From Bacteroidales bacterium (GTDB lineage Bacteria; Bacteroidota; Bacteroidia; Bacteroidales; UBA1402), in the NCBI GenBank assembly GCA_012511135.1, contig JAAZGQ010000028.1:1-9195 (forward strand): DNA of 9,195 bases. Reading direction: 5' to 3'. Below, one piece after another: positions 6,967 through 9,195 of the stretch (position 1 is the stretch's first letter; every line of letters starts with the position of its first letter). Below the pieces are notes generated by a model. The model did not search any database, was not told where the DNA came from, and saw only the letters and a program-made list of their open reading frames with translations. The translations under genes and the position numbers were made by a program.

Positions 6967-8019
6967 ATGAAGCAAAAACAAATTATACTACCTCCCGAAT
7001 GGGCCAGGCAAGCCTTTGTTCAACTGAGCTGGCCTCATCAGGATACCGATTGGGCAGAGAACCTGGAAGAAGTGGAGGCTTGTTATATAGAGATTGCACG
7101 TCAAATCCTTCGTTTCGAGCCCCTCTTGATTGTTTGCAGGGACCAACAGGCAGTGCGGGACAAAATAGCTCCCCGGGAAGCGCAGCAACTTTTTTTGTAC
7201 GAATTGCCCTACAACGATACCTGGACCCGAGATTTTGGACCAATCAGCGTATACATAGATGGGAAAGTATGTCTGTACGATTTTGGCTTCAATGCCTGGG
7301 GAGAAAAATTTGTTTATGAGCTGGACAACAATTTAACTGAAAAACTCTTTAAGATCGGGGCTTATGGTCTTGAACGCTGCTATTCGGACCGGCAAACTTT
7401 TGTGCTTGAAGGTGGCAGTATAGAATCGGACGGGGCAGGCAGTCTGCTTACCACCTCTGAATGCCTTTTGTCTCCATCACGCAATCCGGGGATGAACAAG
7501 GCAGAGATTGAACAGTATTTAAAGCAAGCCTTCGGCCTGCGCAGAGTTTTGTGGATAGAAAATGCCTATTTACAGGGTGACGATACCGACGGGCACATCG
7601 ATATGCTGGCCCGTTTTTGTGACAAAGATACCATCGCTTATGTATCGGCCGATTTTCCACAAACAGCCCGGGGGCACGAACAAAAACAACTCGAGTCTTT
7701 AAGAGCTTTGGAAAAAGAACTCAAATCGTTCAGGACAGTTTCAGGACAGCCATATCGACTGATTCCTCTGCCTTTGCCCGATGCTGTTTACTACAAATCT
7801 GAACTCTTGCCGGCCAGCTATGCTAACTTTCTGATAATAAATGGAGCAGTCTTATTGCCAGTATATCAACAGGAAAAAGACCAAATGGCTGTAAAACAAC
7901 TATCCGGTATTTTTCCTGATCGAGCAATTATTCCGGTGAACTGCCTGGCATTGATCAAACAACATGGTTCGTTGCATTGCATAAGTATGCATCATCCTTT
8001 AGAAAAAAAGATGGACTGA
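6967..8019 (+). CDS. aguA: Agmatine deiminase family protein
   Basis: This 350-residue soluble protein is of the agmatine deiminase / Porphyromonas-type peptidylarginine deiminase family. It has no signal peptide, which favours the cytoplasmic small-molecule enzyme over a secreted protein deiminase. Agmatine deiminase hydrolyses agmatine to N-carbamoylputrescine and ammonia, feeding polyamine synthesis. Recognisable segments are WPHQDTDW near the N-terminus, NDTWTRDFGP (83-92) with the substrate-binding Asp89, and FVLEGGSIESDG (145-156). GDDTDGHIDMLARF (204-217) contains the His210-x-Asp212 pair. KQHGSLHCIS (331-340) contains the nucleophile Cys338. All core guanidine-modifying residues are therefore present. 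The length agrees with the family. The usual partner, N-carbamoylputrescine amidase (aguB), is not next to it: a polysaccharide operon lies upstream and an adaptor lipoprotein downstream. The start at 6967 has no Shine-Dalgarno. Confidence 0.9.
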   Translation: MKQKQIILPPEWARQAFVQLSWPHQDTDWAENLEEVEACYIEIARQILRFEPLLIVCRDQQAVRDKIAPREAQQLFLYELPYNDTWTRDFGPISVYIDGKVCLYDFGFNAWGEKFVYELDNNLTEKLFKIGAYGLERCYSDRQTFVLEGGSIESDGAGSLLTTSECLLSPSRNPGMNKAEIEQYLKQAFGLRRVLWIENAYLQGDDTDGHIDMLARFCDKDTIAYVSADFPQTARGHEQKQLESLRALEKELKSFRTVSGQPYRLIPLPLPDAVYYKSELLPASYANFLIINGAVLLPVYQQEKDQMAVKQLSGIFPDRAIIPVNCLALIKQHGSLHCISMHHPLEKKMD

Positions 8020-8108
8020 TGTGGAAATATTCAAGTTCTTTAAACCTTTTTAATGGCTATCTTAGGACACGTTTTAACTTAATACAAGGCCGTTTCATAA
8101 AATTCATT

Positions 8109-8116
8109 TAGCTTTG
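8109..8116 (+). promoter_or_regulatory. Candidate Bacteroidota -7 promoter element
   Basis: TAGCTTTG fits the Bacteroidota -7 consensus TAnnTTTG exactly and lies 18 nt before the ATG of the adaptor gene, implying a very short leader. I could not find a clear -33 TTG/TTTG element at 17-23 nt upstream (that region reads AATACAAGGCCG), so the call rests on one half of the promoter. The 115-nt gap (8020-8134) shows no convincing terminator hairpin. Confidence 0.35.
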
Positions 8117-8134
8117 CAAGCCTATATTTTAAGC

Positions 8135-9195
8135 ATGACTTCAACTCGACGATACCTACTTTTATTCTTATTCCTGAATTTGTTGTTTTCCTGCACAAAG
8201 TCATCAGACCAGTACGATTTGACCTATCCGGTAGTCCGCATGGATTTTTCGGACGAAATTGTACTTGATGGCAGCGTGGAGGCCATACAGTCAACTATTA
8301 TCAGCAGTCCGGATGTGAACAATTCCACTATAATATATATGATTGAAGACGGCACAATGGTTGAAGCCGGTGACACGGTTTGTATATTGGAAAACCAGCA
8401 ACTTACAGACCAGCTTGAAACAGTAGAACGTCTTTACGAAGTTTATAAAGCCGAGTTGAACAAAGGACTGGCCGATTTGGAATTACAATATGCCCTCCTG
8501 GAGGCTCAGGTTAGAAATAACGAAACCCAGATGGCTATAAGCAATTTGGATTCATTGCAGTTGAAATATTACACCCCATCACAACGCAGAATTGCTGAGA
8601 TTCGTCTGGAAATGGCAAACATAGAAAGCCGTAAGCTCAAGAAAAAACTGGAAGCGCTTGAAAAAATCAACAATTCAGAATTACGAAAGATGGAACTCTA
8701 TATTCAACAGGCTGATATACTGTTGCAATCCATCAAAGATCAGTTGAAACAATTGGTACTGATTACGCCCAAATCCGGACTGGCTTTGAGAGGTGAGTCT
8801 GATACCGGGGAAGGAAAGATTCAGGAAGGCGAAGAAGCCTATCCGCGAAAACCCTTGATTATTATTCCCGATCCGAGTCAGGTGCGCATCAAGATACAGG
8901 CCACTGAAACAGCTTACAAACGACTTTCGGTTGGCCAAAAAGTTGAGTACAGTTTTGACGCAATGCCAGGGAATTACGCCCAGGGATCTATAGCGATGAA
9001 ATCGCCCAGAGTATATACCCTGAGCCGCAATTCAAGAGTAAAGTTTTTTGATGTGCTGGCCACGGTGGACAGTAGTCTGCAAATCCCCTCAGCAGGTTTG
9101 TCGGCCAATTGCAGAGTCTTTTTGAATTATCTGCCCGATACCGTGGCTGTTCCCATTATTTCAGTCTTTCAGGAAGACAGTATTAATGTGGTATA
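8135..9195 (+). CDS. HlyD/RND-type periplasmic adaptor lipoprotein (3' end missing)
   Basis: The frame is open from the ATG at 8135 to the window end (353 codons, no stop). The N-terminus MTSTRRYLLLFLFLNLLFSC is a lipoprotein signal peptide with lipobox LFSC and lipidated Cys20. The +2 residue is Thr, and there is no obvious acidic surface-export signal after it, so it is probably membrane-anchored facing the periplasm. Residues 40-85 resemble the first half of a biotinyl-lipoyl-like domain (IIYMIEDGTMVEAGDTVCIL). Residues 88-207 form a long charged alpha-helical hairpin/coiled coil. The lipoyl half returns at LVLITPKSGLAL (207-218). A beta-barrel region follows, including VRIKIQATETAYKRLSVGQKV (250-270), and the chain is heading into the membrane-proximal domain (VAVPIISVFQ). 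Such subunits link an inner-membrane RND or ABC exporter to an outer-membrane channel. The partner genes would lie beyond 9195, so pump type and substrate are unknown. Confidence 0.82.
   Translation, partial: MTSTRRYLLLFLFLNLLFSCTKSSDQYDLTYPVVRMDFSDEIVLDGSVEAIQSTIISSPDVNNSTIIYMIEDGTMVEAGDTVCILENQQLTDQLETVERLYEVYKAELNKGLADLELQYALLEAQVRNNETQMAISNLDSLQLKYYTPSQRRIAEIRLEMANIESRKLKKKLEALEKINNSELRKMELYIQQADILLQSIKDQLKQLVLITPKSGLALRGESDTGEGKIQEGEEAYPRKPLIIIPDPSQVRIKIQATETAYKRLSVGQKVEYSFDAMPGNYAQGSIAMKSPRVYTLSRNSRVKFFDVLATVDSSLQIPSAGLSANCRVFLNYLPDTVAVPIISVFQEDSINVV

Noticed and set aside
8020..8075. Possible terminator after the deiminase gene (CTTTAAACCTTTTTAA).
   Set aside because: Only a stem of about three base pairs could be drawn and the T run is not preceded by a GC-rich hairpin.
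8079..8294. Minus-strand open frame of 71 codons covering the promoter region of the adaptor gene.
   Set aside because: It overlaps the clear lipoprotein signal peptide region on the other strand and shows no domain.

Overview
The window reads as a stretch of a Bacteroidota (Bacteroidetes) chromosome. The support is indirect. Base composition is moderate, and none of the gene starts has a convincing Shine-Dalgarno sequence. One intergenic gap holds a match to the Bacteroidota -7 promoter element (TAnnTTTG). The gene content (FdtA-like cupin followed by a FemAB-like GNAT protein and a WzxE-type translocase, an HGSLHCIS-type agmatine deiminase, a lipoprotein HlyD-type adaptor) is also typical of that phylum. 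Genus cannot be decided from the sequence.

Bases 1-6869 are the distal part of a surface-polysaccharide (O-antigen or capsule) locus, all on the + strand and tightly packed. In order it holds: the 3' part of a dTDP-sugar 3,4-ketoisomerase gene (FdtA/QdtA type, 1-324); a FemAB-like GNAT acyltransferase (315-1250); a Wzx-type repeat-unit flippase (1274-2773); a GT2 glycosyltransferase (2766-3740); a 708-residue protein that joins a GT4 (GT-B) enzyme to a second, GT2-like (GT-A) enzyme (3737-5863); and another GT2 glycosyltransferase (5850-6869). Four of the five junctions overlap (10, 8, 4 and 14 nt) and the fifth gap is 23 nt, so this looks like one translationally coupled operon. A plausible working model: the ketoisomerase, with an aminotransferase not in the window, makes a 3-amino-3,6-dideoxyhexose nucleotide sugar; the GNAT protein may acylate it; four glycosyltransferase domains in three polypeptides build the lipid-linked repeat unit on the cytoplasmic face; and Wzx flips it. 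No Wzy polymerase, aminotransferase or rml gene lies inside the window.

After a 97-nt gap with a short imperfect tandem repeat comes a complete agmatine deiminase family gene (6967-8019), unrelated to polysaccharide synthesis and with all expected catalytic residues. A 115-nt gap follows with a candidate Bacteroidota promoter element. The window then ends inside a lipoprotein-type periplasmic adaptor subunit of an efflux or secretion system (8135-9195, 3' end missing).

Most of the window is recognisable biology. The points most worth a second look are the GT4-GT2 fusion, the Ser/Pro/Ala-rich insertion in its N-terminal domain, and the FemAB-like protein paired with a sugar ketoisomerase without an adjacent aminotransferase. 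I saw no mobile element, CRISPR array, tRNA, rRNA or clearly novel system.
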